Source: Diogma glabrata (Eukaryota > Arthropoda > Insecta > Diptera > Cylindrotomidae). From it: a DNA stretch of 64,000 nucleotides. Position numbers and translations under genes: made by a program. Of this stretch, positions 21,394-33,289 are shown piece after piece. The notes under the pieces were generated by a model, which did no database searches, was not told where the DNA came from, and was given only the letters and a program-made list of their open reading frames with translations. Within the stretch, counting starts at the first letter, position 1, and the number at the start of each line of letters is the position of its first letter. The DNA is taken from positions 271,555,114-271,619,113 of the forward strand of contig OY856188.1 in NCBI GenBank assembly GCA_963693315.1, read 5' to 3'.

Positions 21394-22095
21394 CCCTTTG
21401 GGTAACGATCGTTCTATAAGGTTAGAGTTTTTTAGTAATAAGTCATAAAATGTGAAGTACGGTAACCACCACCTGTCAGGCATCAGTCCTGCACGTCATC
21501 ATCCCCTATATTTTTGAAAGTGTAAAAAAAATTAAAAAAAAAAACTTCTTCCTGAAGCTTGAAATTTTTATACGATTTAGCTCATTTACCGTAGAGTACA
21601 AAAAAAAATTGAGAGGCGATTTTGATAAGCACAAGTATCTGCCAGGTGAATCAAAAGGTGAGCAGTATATAAGTTACAACCTGCCGACCGGTCGCCAAAA
21701 CTAACGAAATCTAGAATACCGATGAACGGATTTCAAAAATGTTTTTTTTTAAATATTTTTATTCAATGGAAAGAGCCGAAAGGACGATGTGTTCGATAAC
21801 TGTACCGGGAGTGTGCCAAAAAATCGTCAAGTGTGTCAAAACGTTAATTTTAAGTGATTGACGAATAGAAACATTGAATTTGAAGAAATCTTGATGGTCG
21901 GGATTGGTATGTGTGACCAAAAACTAGATTATTGCATTATACGTTTGTCAAAAAAGTTTTGTCAAGTAAAAATAAAATTTTTAGGGGATGATGACGTGCA
22001 GGGCTGATGCCTGCCAGGTGGTGGTTTCCGTACTTCAATTTCATGACTTATCACTAAAAAATTCTAGCCTTACAGAACGACCGTTACCCAAAGGG
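21394..22095. mobile_element. 702-bp MITE-like element with ~120-bp terminal inverted repeats
   Basis: The left terminus starts CCCTTTGGGTAACGATCG and the right terminus ends with the near reverse complement (CGACCGTTACCCAAAGGG). The inverted repeats cover about 21394-21514 and 21979-22095 and include ACCACCTG and GACGTGCAGG-type phrases. The inner part (about 21727-21975) is the reverse complement of 26860-27130 and in part resembles 33300-33450. No transposase is present and no target duplication was identified. Confidence 0.75.
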
Positions 22096-22675
22096 CTCAC
22101 TTGCTCTCAGTCTATCAGGTAAAATTTGATTTTTTAAACGTATTTCTCATTCTTTATTATTTAAACCTCATTGACATAACCAAGTTTGATGGCTCAACCC
22201 TCACAACAAATTTTTTCATGTTGAATTTGCACGAATGTATTTTTATGGCACGTAATAACAATTTTTCGAAGTATATATCTCACTTTCCCAAACGTAGATT
22301 TGCAACCTATATTTTCCATCTTTTGGTTCCATCTTTTAGAAATTAAGTTAAACATCAAATTGCTTATGTAGTGTCATACGTTTAGGCTGAAGCGGCTGAT
22401 TAGAGGTTAGAATTACTGTAAGCGATCAATTTGGTAAACTGTCTTATTTACGGTACATCAATGGGTCAATCTACGAGTTAAACGTACGAGTTAAAAAAGA
22501 AGATAAATCATCAATATCAATCAAATCATTTAATGACATCAAAAAATCACTCACATCCCTGATATGTAACAGATTCAAATTCAACCCAAAACAAACGGCA
22601 AATTAAAATATAATCAAAATAATTAATTCCATTCTGAGACTAAAGCCGCAATCAGACTATTACAGAACTCTGCAA
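22096..22675. other. AT-rich spacer, no gene seen
   Basis: There is an 81-codon open frame at 22101-22346, but it has no recognisable motif and a composition typical of chance frames. Confidence 0.45.
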
Positions 22676-22693
22676 TATTTCTGCAATAGTCGT

Positions 22694-22851
22694 GCAATGG
22701 TAGTGTTAAGTGTGTAAAATATTCATTGCATACAACTATAAAAGTTTGGCAATGAACTCATTGCAAAACATTGCAATGAGTCATTGCAATGTTTTGCAAT
22801 GAGTTCATTGCCAAACTTTTCTGCATTGAATATTTTACACGCTACCATTGC
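22694..22851. mobile_element. Hairpin MITE-like element with 40-bp perfect stem
   Basis: The segment folds on itself around G22780. Forty pairs are perfect (22740-22779 with 22781-22820) and pairing continues imperfectly to GCAATGGTAG (22694) and CTACCATTGC (22851). It is built from repeats of CATTGCAATGA. Confidence 0.8.
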
Positions 22852-22859
22852 AGAAAAAT

Positions 22860-24480
22860 TACGTTTTTGATAGAATCAAGCAATACTCCGTATTAAATCT
22901 ATTGGTTTGGTACGTCTTTGTTGTGTTTTTGCTGCTATCGATGTTTGTATGGGTTCGTTTTTTTGTAAATATAATATTTGAAATTTTATATATTAGAAGT
23001 TTGTATTCGCATCAAACCCGACAAACATTTTTATGCATAAATAAAGCTTTCGTATATTTACGTTCTAAATAGGGAAGGTATGAGTGCGATTTTTTTTGTA
23101 AAGGCATCCTATTTTTTGCCATTTTTTGAAAAAGACAATTTAAAAGACCAAAATTCAGCAATCAAAAAATTTAAATATTTGCATTTTGTGTAGAAAATAT
23201 TATTAGTTTTCCATAATTTTCTCATTATTATGAAAAATTAAATTAAAATATCGATAAATCGACATGAAACAAGACAAATAAAAAATATTAAACGAAATAT
23301 AATAATTTTTTTAAATCACTTAAACTAATTATGGAAAGGGTCTATTAATTTAACAAGATTGTCGATATTATAATCACCAAAAAATTTTTTTCTCACATAA
23401 TTTTATGTGCTGATAATATTAAAATTATTCAATTCATTTAAACGTATGTAAATTATTTCCTAAACTGTTAAATAAAACCAGCCATGTTAGAATATATAAA
23501 AAAACTTTTTATTTTTCTATTCTTTTGTTTATTATTATTATCATTAAACGAATTTTCTTTCTCCTCGTTTTTTATTTTAACAAACACAATAATCTCAAAC
23601 AAAAACATGAACAAACTACTTAATTCAACTATGATTTGTGATTATTTGAACCTGGAAATGGATTACGCCGTTTTGGATTTAAATAATAAGAACTGTTAGG
23701 TTTTTCAAAATAAATTGACAATGCTACATTATTTAAAATAACCACGTTCATATTAGAAGCAAAATCAAACAAGCTTTGTAGTTGATTCTACCAACGTTTT
23801 TTTTCCGGTGTAGTTTGGAGGTTTATGGACTTAATAAAATTAATGTTGTCTACTGACTTATACTGTCTACTTGTTTATGGGCTTATATGTCAATTTCTAT
23901 TTTAGGAATACTACAGACCCCTAAAAAAATTTTATTGGTGAAAAAAAACACGAGAACGTCATTTTTGTAAAACGAACACGTGCTGCAAAATCATCGTAGT
24001 TGATTTTTTGATTTAATCGTAAATTTTTAAATATCTCGTGAAATATGCAAATTTAAAAATAATTAATAATCATTTTGTAGGAATTTTAATTCTTTACAAA
24101 AAAGTCCTGGATGTTTTTTGTCTAAAACGTATATTTCTGATGATATTTTGAAAAAATCTTGTCAGTTCTCGTAGCTCAGACGAATACAAATTATAAGGAT
24201 GACGACAAAGTACTGATTTTTTTTCTTCTGTGTCATTGAATAAAAAGAATAAACAAATAATCGCGCTAAGAAAAAATTAAAATTAATACTTTTTCGTCAT
24301 ATTTGTTTTATAAAAATATCATCAGAAATAAACGATTTAGCCAAAACATACGATACATTGATATTTTAACTAAGCCGTACAAAAATATACAAACTGATTG
24401 GTGCAGCTATTTGAAAACTTGGGATTTAGCTGCTACGTTCAGTGCAGGGTAAGGTCAATAATTAATTGACCTTACGTTTG
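22860..24480. other. AT-rich spacer, no gene seen
   Basis: No coding motif is evident. Short inverted pieces (a TATTTCTGATGATATTTT phrase at about 24128 and its reverse complement near 24315) suggest remains of a small palindromic element. Confidence 0.45.
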
Positions 24481-24559
24481 TAAGTAGTATTATAACCGGA
24501 GAAGAAACAAAATTGAAAGTTAGCGAACGATAGACCGATAGAACAATAGTGATCATTAC

Positions 24560-25560
24560 GCCACGCCACATGGTGTGAAATCGACCAAAAAAAAGGGATC
24601 GATTATCAATGCCAAGAAAGATATTATTGGATGGAGCACAAAATTGTTTGATAAAATTGATGTGAATAAAGATCTGTATGGGACAGCATACAGTGCCGTC
24701 ATGAAAAAATTGAAGCAAACACTGGAAGAAAAAATTCGGTCACTACAACCTCTTTTGTGCCAACCGAATGTTCAGTGTCACAATAACTTCAAAATCGGTG
24801 TTTGAAGATAAAATAACCGAATTTGAGGTTATTGTGACAGGAAACATGGAGTTGGCACAAAAGAGGTTGTAGTGACCGATGTTTTTCTTTTCCTGAAAAC
24901 CATTTCACAAGCTCCAACGAAATCAAAATTTACTGAAAATTGAAACCACCTTTTTCCCACTTGAGCGAGAAACAGTTGATAGTTTTGTTATCAGCTGTAT
25001 ACATTGATGAGTATATACTAACCGTAAAGGAACAGGAAGTGTAGAAAGCAGTTCGTAGAACCGAAAATAAGAAAACTACAGGTGCTGACAGCATTCTGAA
25101 CGTTTAATATTAAATGACAGTTCATGGAAAATGATTTTGTTTGATATGCCTGTTTGACAGAAAGGGTGTTTTCGGAAGAGTGGAACCATCAACGTCTGGT
25201 GATTTTGTCAAAAGGAATGGTAAAATCAGAAAAATAGTCTTCATACTACCCAAACTGTATAATAGATAAATCTTTTATACAGTAAGTAGAACATTCGAGC
25301 AAGCTTTGAAGATAAGCAGCATCAATACGGTTTTAGAAAAGTTCGTTTAACGGTTTACACAATAAGGATTGTGATTGGTGGAGCTAGAAGAAAAATAATG
25401 TCAGGAAAAAGGAGGAACCAAAAAGCAATGTTATAACTTAACATATTAAGAATCAATCAACGCAGGAAGATAGTCTCACATAACAGAAGAACTGTAATGT
25501 GTAGAAGTTACTTGGTACATCGAAAAAATCGTAACCGATTAGTTTTGCAAATGTTGAAAT
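24560..25560 (+). pseudogene. Decayed LINE ORF2 (endonuclease-RT linker and RT)
   Basis: Traces of a non-LTR retrotransposon protein appear in shifting frames. At 24575-24715 the phrase KLFDKIDVNKDLYGTAYSAV resembles the D-PWG-Y-VM linker before the RT of R1/LOA-like elements. At 25045-25107 the RT phrase KAVRRTENKKTTGADSIL resembles the usual A-K-K-APGPDGI block. At 25151-25240 CLTERVFSEEWNHQRLVILS matches the VFP-W---LV-LPK block, and at 25322-25390 QYGFRKVRLTVYTI matches the QYGFRKGRST block. These follow the correct RT order but are broken by stops and frameshifts, and the YxDD motif was not found. The clade is tentative. Confidence 0.75.
24737..24878. repeat. Strong stem-loop inside the LINE remnant
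   Basis: CGGTCACTACAACCTCTTTT and following bases (24737-24764) pair perfectly over 28 bp with 24851-24878, and TGTCACAATAAC pairs with GTTATTGTGACA further in. The whole hairpin is about 142 nt with a short loop. Confidence 0.85.
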
Positions 25561-25979
25561 ATTTACCAACGGTTTTAAAGCGTTTAAAATTACTGGTGGG
25601 GTAGATCAACAGTAAGTCCTAGTTTCAGTGCTGTGGAACTTACTGTGTGATGGTTTTTTCAAGCTGCAATATAAACTAAATAGTTATTTCATTTCTTCTC
25701 ATTCACATTTTTCCCGAAGATATTTTTTGAAATAAATATCTATATATTACAAAATTTTACCAAAATTAATTCTTATAGACGAACGCTTGAGTTTTCGAAA
25801 GCACTTAATTTTACGTCGCATCTCATTGTTTTGCTTAGCTTCTAAAGATGGACAGTACTACTCCCCAGAAGTACTCCGAAGCTAGTTCCGACCAAGGATC
25901 ATCAAAAAAATTTCGACGAGAGGTGTGACTCCGTAAATGAAATAAAATTCGAGAAGAGGACCTATATTAATTTTAAACA
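25561..25979. other. Spacer between LINE remnants
   Basis: No clear gene is seen. A short open piece at about 25850-25927 begins with ATG and is Ser/Lys-rich, but it is too short to assign. Confidence 0.35.
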
Positions 25980-26340
25980 AAGCTAAATGGGATAATTTTA
26001 CAAATTTTACTGTAATGGAATTCAGTGGGCAATTGTTACGCCTTCTTTGGAAAAAAACAATTCAGAAAATTTTTTAGTAAAGCTAGATCTTGCTTCATTT
26101 TAGCGGGTAGAATAAAAAAAGTTAAACCAAACTTCACACAGAAATCTTGCATTCTTTCCAGTCAGAGAGATGACATTCACAAGGCGGATCTAGCTGATTC
26201 TAGAATTTTAGTAAGGAATAAGCAAATTAATAAGTTAGTTATGGAACACAAACGTAGCAAATGGCGAGATCTATAATGTAGATTAAGCTTTGGTACAAAT
26301 AAAAGTACCTGGAAGGTAATTAAGGGCTTAACTCATTTTT
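25980..26340 (+). pseudogene. Second decayed LINE ORF2 fragment
   Basis: The plus-strand frame within 26100-26276 reads QRDDIHKADLADSRILVRNK, then QINKLVMEHKRSKWRDL, and after a stop SFGTNKSTWKVIKGLTH. This matches the recalled Jockey/CR1-type ORF2 linker between endonuclease and RT (R-D-LR--DP-DPRI--LN--I---I-EHKR-KW, then GT-KLW--IK-L). It belongs to a different part or family than the LINE at 24.5-25.5 kb. It ends abruptly where the repeat at 26345 begins. Confidence 0.75.
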
Positions 26341-26344
26341 TATC

Positions 26345-27130
26345 GAATCCAAATTAAAACTATGAAAGGGCTGAAACCTCACAGCTCTGAGATATCAAAA
26401 TTGTGGTTTTGGTTAAGGATTTTGATATTAAGGTAAAGGGTTTTGATTTTGATATTAAATAACAAATCAAAACTTCAGATTTCTTTCAGAAATCCAAAAA
26501 TATTCCAAAAATTATTACAAAATCAAAAATTTAAATTTATTCAAAAAAATTTAAATTATTGCAAAAATTATAAAAAAATCAAAAATATAAACTTTTTTCA
26601 AAATTTAAAAAATATTTCAAAAATTGAAACAAAATCAAATATTGAAACTCTTTTGAAAATATTAAAAATATTCCAAAAACTCAAATTTTTTCCAAAATGT
26701 TGCAAAAATTATAACAAAATCAGAAAATACAAACTATTTTCAAAATTCCAAAAATATTCCAAAAATTATAACATAATCAAAAATGTCGATGTTCGTTTAA
26801 ATTTCATGTCATATAAATAATTAATTTCATTTTTTGTCAAAAATTGGTTAAAAGAAATGAAAATCATTCTTTTGACACACTTGACAATATTTTTTTGACA
26901 AACTTATAATGCCTCATATACCAATCCCGACCGTCAAGATTTCTCCAAATTCAATGTTCTTACTCGTAATCACTTAAAATTAACGTTTTTTAAATTTCCT
27001 TGTTTTGACACACCTGACGATTTTTTTGACACACTTCCGGGACCGCTATTGAACACATAGTTCTTTCGCCTCTTACCATTGAGTATACCTATTTTTGAAA
27101 ACAAAATTTTTTTAAATCCCTTCAACCGTT
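26345..27130 (-). repeat. Minisatellite-bearing repeat, left (inverted) copy
   Basis: Reading outwards to inwards: GGGCTGAAA and CACAGCTCTGAGATATC at the edge (26367-26396), a ~60-bp minisatellite of CAAAAATATTCCAAAAATTATAACAAAATC type (about 26440-26790, some six units), then a unique part with TTGACACACTTGACAATAT and TTTGACAAACTTATAATG (26865-26910). The same blocks in the same order occur as reverse complement at 33290-34925. The unique part is also inside the MITE at 21.7-22.0 kb. Confidence 0.75.
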
Positions 27131-28905
27131 TTTTGTTTTTTTAGAACAAGTAGGTCCTACAACGTTGAGAAATGGCAAAACAAGTGGGGGTTAGAATTTC
27201 ACTTTTGGCTCGAGAATTCAATACTTTCGTTTTTTTCAAAACCGAAGTAATAAACCTCCACCAACATGTTTTTAAAAATTGGTTACACAGCATCATAAAA
27301 AATATTCATGAGTTTAATAAGTGATAACCAAATTTTTGTTCCACATCTCGTCTGTGCTTTATTTATTTATACAGTTGATTGTTTTTACAAACGAATCTAA
27401 AATTTATATTTATTTTAACGTTAATCAAATGTTTAAATAAAATGTAAATTATTTTTAATTATTTATTCAATTGGAATTCATTTCGCTGTTTTTTTTTATT
27501 TTGTTTTATAAATAAATGATCTGCGTTTGACTGTTTGATTAATAGGCAAAAAAAACTCTAGTAATATGTAGTTATGAAGGAATTATAAAGCAACATTTAT
27601 TTAAAAATTTTGGAAGTTGTATTAGCATAATGTGTACGTATGTGTTTTTTATTTGAATAATTTATTTTAGATAAATTTAAAATGATTTGCCTGTGATAGA
27701 ATATTTTAATTCTTGCCATAATTTATGTGGTTGTAATTTACAATTTTAGAAGTTCAATTGATAGGTGAAGGATAAAGCTTGTTAACATTTTATTCAAAAA
27801 AGTTTTATCCCTTCTATATCTGAACTTTGTAAAAATGGAATGTTCAAAACTCCTAATCAAGGGTCAAATTAATTAATTTAAAAAAACAAGAATTTTCTTT
27901 TTGGTCTTCATTTTTAAAAATGAGAACAATAAAGCCATCCGCATTACGTCACTATTGCCGCAGCTTTTTTGATCTGCCACATGCTTAACAGCCAGGCAAG
28001 TAATTTAATTACCCTCTTCCAACACAATTTGGGCAATAAAAAATCTTCCTACATTTTGGGCAATAAAAAAACGAAACGCATTAGTTGAAAAAATCGCAAG
28101 AAACATCGCAAGAACAAAACTCAAGTATTTAAATAAAACCGACTTAAAATATGGACATACATTTGTTTTCTTTTTTAACGTACCTAACCTAGTCTACAAA
28201 TGAGAAAGAGAATTGCACTAACTAATGTTACAAATTATACGACTTTGCTCAATCATTAAAAAGTCAAGAGTTGGCTCGTTAATGAAAAAATCCCATCTAG
28301 TTGGGTAAAAATACGTAATAAAGGAACCACATTATTTGGAGACCTTTGTTTCCCATGAATTGCATGGTTTTGAATGATATTTTATGGCAAAATGGTTGAA
28401 ATATAGGTTAACTTGAAGTAAATAATTTAATTGCAAAATATTGAGTCTTAGGCGTAGAGTAAAATCAGAAGCAAAACTGCTTTCTACTTTTTCTTCATAA
28501 TAGTATATATTATTTAATTAGGAGCTAAAGTGATACTTTTAGGTGGTGGTGAGTCTAAGTAGTTTGGCCGACAATTATTGACGAAACACAAAAGATCAGT
28601 TTAGCTCCGAATTAAATACACTATTTTTTCAGCAAATGTTTAAATTTTTTATAAATATGAAATTATGATATCAAAATTTATATAAATATGATTTATTATC
28701 GCCATAGTTACTTCTAGTCCCTTCCTCGGGCCGGCACCGATTTCATGTGATTATTACCACATATTGTATACTTCGTGAGACACCTGTCCTTGACGAGTCC
28801 AAAAACTTTTGTACTGCCATTTTCCTCAAATCAGCCGCTTTTTCTTTCGGCAAGCTCCGAATAATGCCGATTGCCCGCAATCCTGTGAATTTGCTACCAC
28901 TTTTT
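27131..28905. other. AT-rich spacer, no gene seen
   Basis: No conserved coding motif or RNA found. A less AT-rich patch lies at 28715-28880 (CCTCGGGCCGGCACCGATTT) of unknown nature. Confidence 0.45.
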
Positions 28906-29102
28906 TTTTAACTGTGGGGGTTGGAAATTTGTTTAAGAACACGATGGTAAGCTTGTCCGACCAAAGTGTGTCTGCTATTGTTGAGTCCGACAACTGACAT
29001 TTTTGATGTTTGGGTGGTCGAACTAGACAATAACGGACAAATTTTGGTCGGACAAGGTTACCTTCGTGTTTTAAAACAAATTTCCAACCATCACAGTTAA
29101 AA
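28906..29102. mobile_element. ~197-bp hairpin MITE-like element
   Basis: The left arm (TTTTAACTGTG ... TTGTCCGACCAAA, 28906-28993) is the imperfect reverse complement of the right arm (TTTGGTCGGACAA ... CACAGTTAAAA, to 29102). The open frames on both strands here are reflections of this hairpin and not genes. Confidence 0.8.
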
Positions 29103-29149
29103 CCATCTACGAAATAATTTTTACACCATTTTACAAAAAAATAAAAAAA

Positions 29150-29645
29150 GGTTGCGTTGTATTGTGCCACAGTTTGCTGGATGTGCTACTCAGAAAGAAT
29201 TCCATGTCACCAATAAAAAAATCTTGGCACGCTAAAACTATTCTTCACTGATTTTTAAATTACTGTTATGAAATTTTCTTCTGAGTAGCACAACCAGCAC
29301 AATACAGAACAACCTTTGTTTTTCACTTTTTTTGTTAAAGTGGCGGGGGTACCTTCTGCTTAGCTTACTACCCGCTCAAAAAGTGATATGGAATTCTTTC
29401 TGAGTAGCACATTCAGCACAACTCTAGCAGGGTACATCACCAACTTTGCATTTCTTTCTCTGCGAAATGGAAAAATAGTTTTTAAGGTGCTCAGCACAAT
29501 ACAGCACACCCTTCTTTAAATGTTGGTTTAACCTAAAATGGCAGGACTAACTTTTATTCAAAAAAATTATTTTAGCATTATAAATTTTTCTTTTTTCTGA
29601 ATAGCACAACCAGAACAACTCAAGCACTTAGTTTCTGAAATTTAG
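29150..29645. repeat. Cluster of short repeats with CTGAGTAGCACA core
   Basis: The phrase (T)CTGAGTAGCACAnnCAGCACAA appears at about 29281-29305 and 29400-29421, with shorter or diverged copies at 29490-29505 and 29597-29616. A reverse-oriented copy (TTGTATTGTGC ... GTGCTACTCAGAAAGAATTC) lies at 29157-29203. They form imperfect palindromes with each other. Confidence 0.6.
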
Positions 29646-30489
29646 AGCCATTCCATAGAAGGAAAGTGCAAAAATGTTGCTGTGCGACAACTGGTTACTG
29701 TGCGTTATTTGTTACGTCACATTTTGTGGGGAACTCATACACCCCGAGAAAGTTGCAAGCTAAAATTAAAACTAAAACATCCGGGAAGTTTGGTATCGAG
29801 GTTGCACTGATTAAGCTGACTTTGATTACAAACACAAACAGAATCAACATCGCACGGGTGTAAATGCTCATTGCACAAATTTAGAAAAACAAAAGACAAC
29901 TTTTGGTCAATCAAACTATTTATCTGCATCTCTGTCATTTTTTAATCACTTTAAATGACTTACCTAACCATTAGTTTATTTGAATTAATATAATTGATTC
30001 GTATATGATGTACTTTACTTTCACCAGTAATTTAAATTCTTGATACAATTTGTAATTGTTTACCAGCTATGTTATTAAATCTTTGAAATGCAAATTAAAT
30101 AATAACAAATCGATGTTACTGTAGCAAAATCCAAATTCTGTGAAAATGCACAATTTTACTATTTAATTTCAATTTAACTATATTATTTTTATTTCATATA
30201 TTCATTCTCTATAGCTATTTATTGATTATATTTATTTTTATTTTTATTTAAAAAATAAAATATAAATAATTTTCTTTTCTATGGTTTTATAAATCGAAAA
30301 TATTTAATTTCCATTTAAAAGTATTGGTATATATTTTGAATGAAAATGGTAAAATTTTAGAGTTGCTTTTTGTGGTTTAATAATAGTTATTGAGTATTTA
30401 ATTCACTTTATTTAAATATAAATAGAATGGGGTTCGTAGGGATGTTTGTTGATTTTCACTTTTATGAAAATATAGTTATAGAATTAAGT
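29646..30489. other. AT-rich spacer, no gene seen
   Basis: No recognisable coding motif or repeat. The overlapping open frames at 29666-29938 on both strands lack family signatures. Confidence 0.45.
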
Positions 30490-32460
30490 TATAAAGTATA
30501 AGACTCAGACTCAGACTCAAATTTAGACTCAGTCTCATACTCAGAGTCAGACTCAAACACAGACTCAGACTCAGACTCAAATTCAGACTGAGACTCAGAC
30601 TCAGACTCAAACTTAGACTCAAACACAGACTCAGACTCAGACTCAGACTCAGATTCAGACTGAGACTTAGACTCAGACTCAGACTCAGACTCAGACTCAG
30701 ACTCAAACTCAGACTGAGACTCAGACTCAGATTGAGACTCAGATAAAAACTCAGACTCAGGCTGATGATTCGATTCAGACTTAAACTCATGGCTCAGACC
30801 GAGACTTAGACTCAGGCTCAGGCTCAGACCTTTATTCAGACTTAGACTCAGACTCAGACGCAAACTCTAACACAGACTCAGACTTAAACTCAGACTCAGA
30901 CTCAGACCCAGAACCAGACACTGACACTGACACTGACACTGACACTGACACTGACACTGACACTGACACTGACACTGACACTGACACTGACACTGACACT
31001 GACACTGACACTGACACTGACACTGACACTGACACTGACACTGACACTGATACTGACACTGACACTGACACTGACACTGACACTGACACTGACACTGACA
31101 CTGACACTGACACTAACACTGACACTGACACTGACACTAACACTGACACTGACACTGACACTGACACTGACACTGATACTGACACTGACACTGACACTGA
31201 CACTGACACTGACACTGACACTGACACTGACACTGACACTGACACTAACACTGACACTGACACTGACACTGACACTGACTGTGACACTGACACTGACACT
31301 GACACTGACACTGACACTGACACTGACACTGACACTGACACTGACACTGACACTGACACTGACACTGACTCTGACTCTGACTCTGACTCAAACTCAGACT
31401 CAGACTTTGACTCTGGCTCTGGCTCTGACTCTGACTCTGACTCAGACTCAGACTCAGACTTTGACTCAGACTCAGACTCAGACTCAGACTCAGACTCAGA
31501 CTCAGACTCAGACTCAGACTCAGACTCAGACTCAGACTCAGACTCAGACTTAGACTCAGACTCAGACTCAGACTCAAACTCAGACTCAGACTCAGACCCA
31601 GACTCAGACTCAGACTCAGACCCAGACTCAGACTCAGACTCAGACTCAGACTCAGACTCAGACTCAGACTCAGACTCAGACTCAGACTCAGACTCAGATT
31701 CAGACTTTGACTCAGACTCAGACTCAGACTCACACTCACCCTCAGATTTGGACTCAGACTCAGACTCAGACTCAGAATCAGACTCAGACTCAGACTCAGA
31801 CTCAAACTCAGATTCAGAAACAGACTCAGACTCTTACTCAGAGTAAGACTCACACTCAGTCTTAGACTCAGACTCAGACTGTGACTCAGACTCAGACTCA
31901 GACTCAGATCAGGCTCAGATTTAGACTTCGACTCAGACTACGACTCAGACTTAGAGTTCAGACTAAGGCTAAAATTTAAACTGTAAATCAGACTTAAACT
32001 CAAATCAGATTCAAACTGATACTTAGAATTAAAACCAGACTCAGATACAGATTCAAACTCAGATTCAGACTCATACTCAGATTAAGACTCAGACTCAGAT
32101 CCTGACTTAGATACCCCGACTCAGTCTCATACTCAGACTCTTACTCAGAGTCAGACTCACACTCAGTCTCAGACTAGGACTCAGACTCAGACTCAGACTC
32201 AGACTCAGACTCAGACTCAGACTCAGACTCAGACTCAGACTCAGTTTCAGACTCAGACTCAAACTCAGACTCCGACTCAGACTCAGATTTAGACTTAGAG
32301 CTCAGACTAAGATTAAGATTTAAGCCATGAGTCAGAGTTAAACTCAAATCAGATTCAAACTCATACTTAGAATTAGAACAGATACAGATTCAAACTCAAA
32401 CTTAATCTTAGATTCAGTATTAGGCTCATGCTAAAATTTAAACGCAGATTCAAACGACAA
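30490..32460. repeat. Hexanucleotide satellite (GACTCA)n / (GACACT)n
   Basis: About 2 kb of 6-bp units. The order is a degenerate GACTCA flank (30500-30910), a very uniform GACACT block (about 30916-31365, roughly 75 copies with few changes), a short GACTCT bridge, a uniform GACTCA block (about 31440-31730), and a degenerate right flank with another GACTCA patch (32165-32285) fading out by 32460. Long low-complexity frames (SLSL, SVSV, SESE, TLTL) on both strands come from the repeat and are not genes. Confidence 0.95.
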
Positions 32461-33289
32461 AAGCATATTAATGTTATTAGGAAAATTGATGCTTAAATTA
32501 TGGTTAAAGCTTAACCTTTTAAGTAGGTTAAAATTCATTCATCATAAGTATTGATTTAAGAATAGAATTTCAACTATGTTAGGTGGTAAGACTAAGAAAT
32601 TTAAGAAGAATGTTGCATCAAAACTTATTTCTAAAATATTATTCACATTCGAAATCATTAAAAAACATATGACTATGTATTAAAAAAGATCTAATTAAAA
32701 ATAAAAAAATTAAAAAAATAATTAAAAATAAAAACAATAACAAATTAATAAACATAAACTTAACAATTTTTTTAACACAACAACAAGACAACATAACACC
32801 AAAATCGTCAACCTTGAATTTCCTTTTATTTTAAAAATTCCGCCCTCCATGTCCATCGACATTATACAAATTTATTGTTGATTCATTTGGATTAACGAGA
32901 TTATCTTTTTATTACTTTTAACAACAATAAAAAGAATTATTTGGTTTATGTACAAAGAAGTTGTTGTACATCAATTTAAATTTTATAAGAATAAGAATAA
33001 ACAAAGATCATTAACAGAAACGTGAATAAGTTAATTGGTTATTGTAAGCGATTTTAAAAGAATTAAAAAGAAGAAGACCAAAAGTAAAGAAATGGATGGA
33101 ATAACACCTACACTCTTGAGGGTGATACCAGGTACGAGTACACTTCAAACCCATTTTATAAAATATTTTAAACCTCAAGAGGTAGTTTAAGTAAGTGTTG
33201 TCTGTTTATCATATAAAATGAGCTTTCAGGCTCTAAAATATGGAACTATTAGTAATAAAACTAATTACATCGGTCTGAAAGACCTGAAA
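32461..33289. other. AT-rich spacer, no gene seen
   Basis: Nothing recognisable apart from A/T runs. Confidence 0.5.

Noticed and set aside
28809..29170. Frames of 62 and 114 codons over a hairpin
   Set aside because: They follow from the palindromic sequence; no conserved motif.
30476..31853. Long open frames coding Ser-Leu, Ser-Val, Ser-Glu or Thr-Leu repeats on both strands
   Set aside because: They arise from the hexanucleotide satellite, where all frames stay open. There is no non-repeat domain.
30490..32460. CRISPR array or telomeric repeat
   Set aside because: There are no spacers, and the unit differs from the TTAGG insect telomere repeat.
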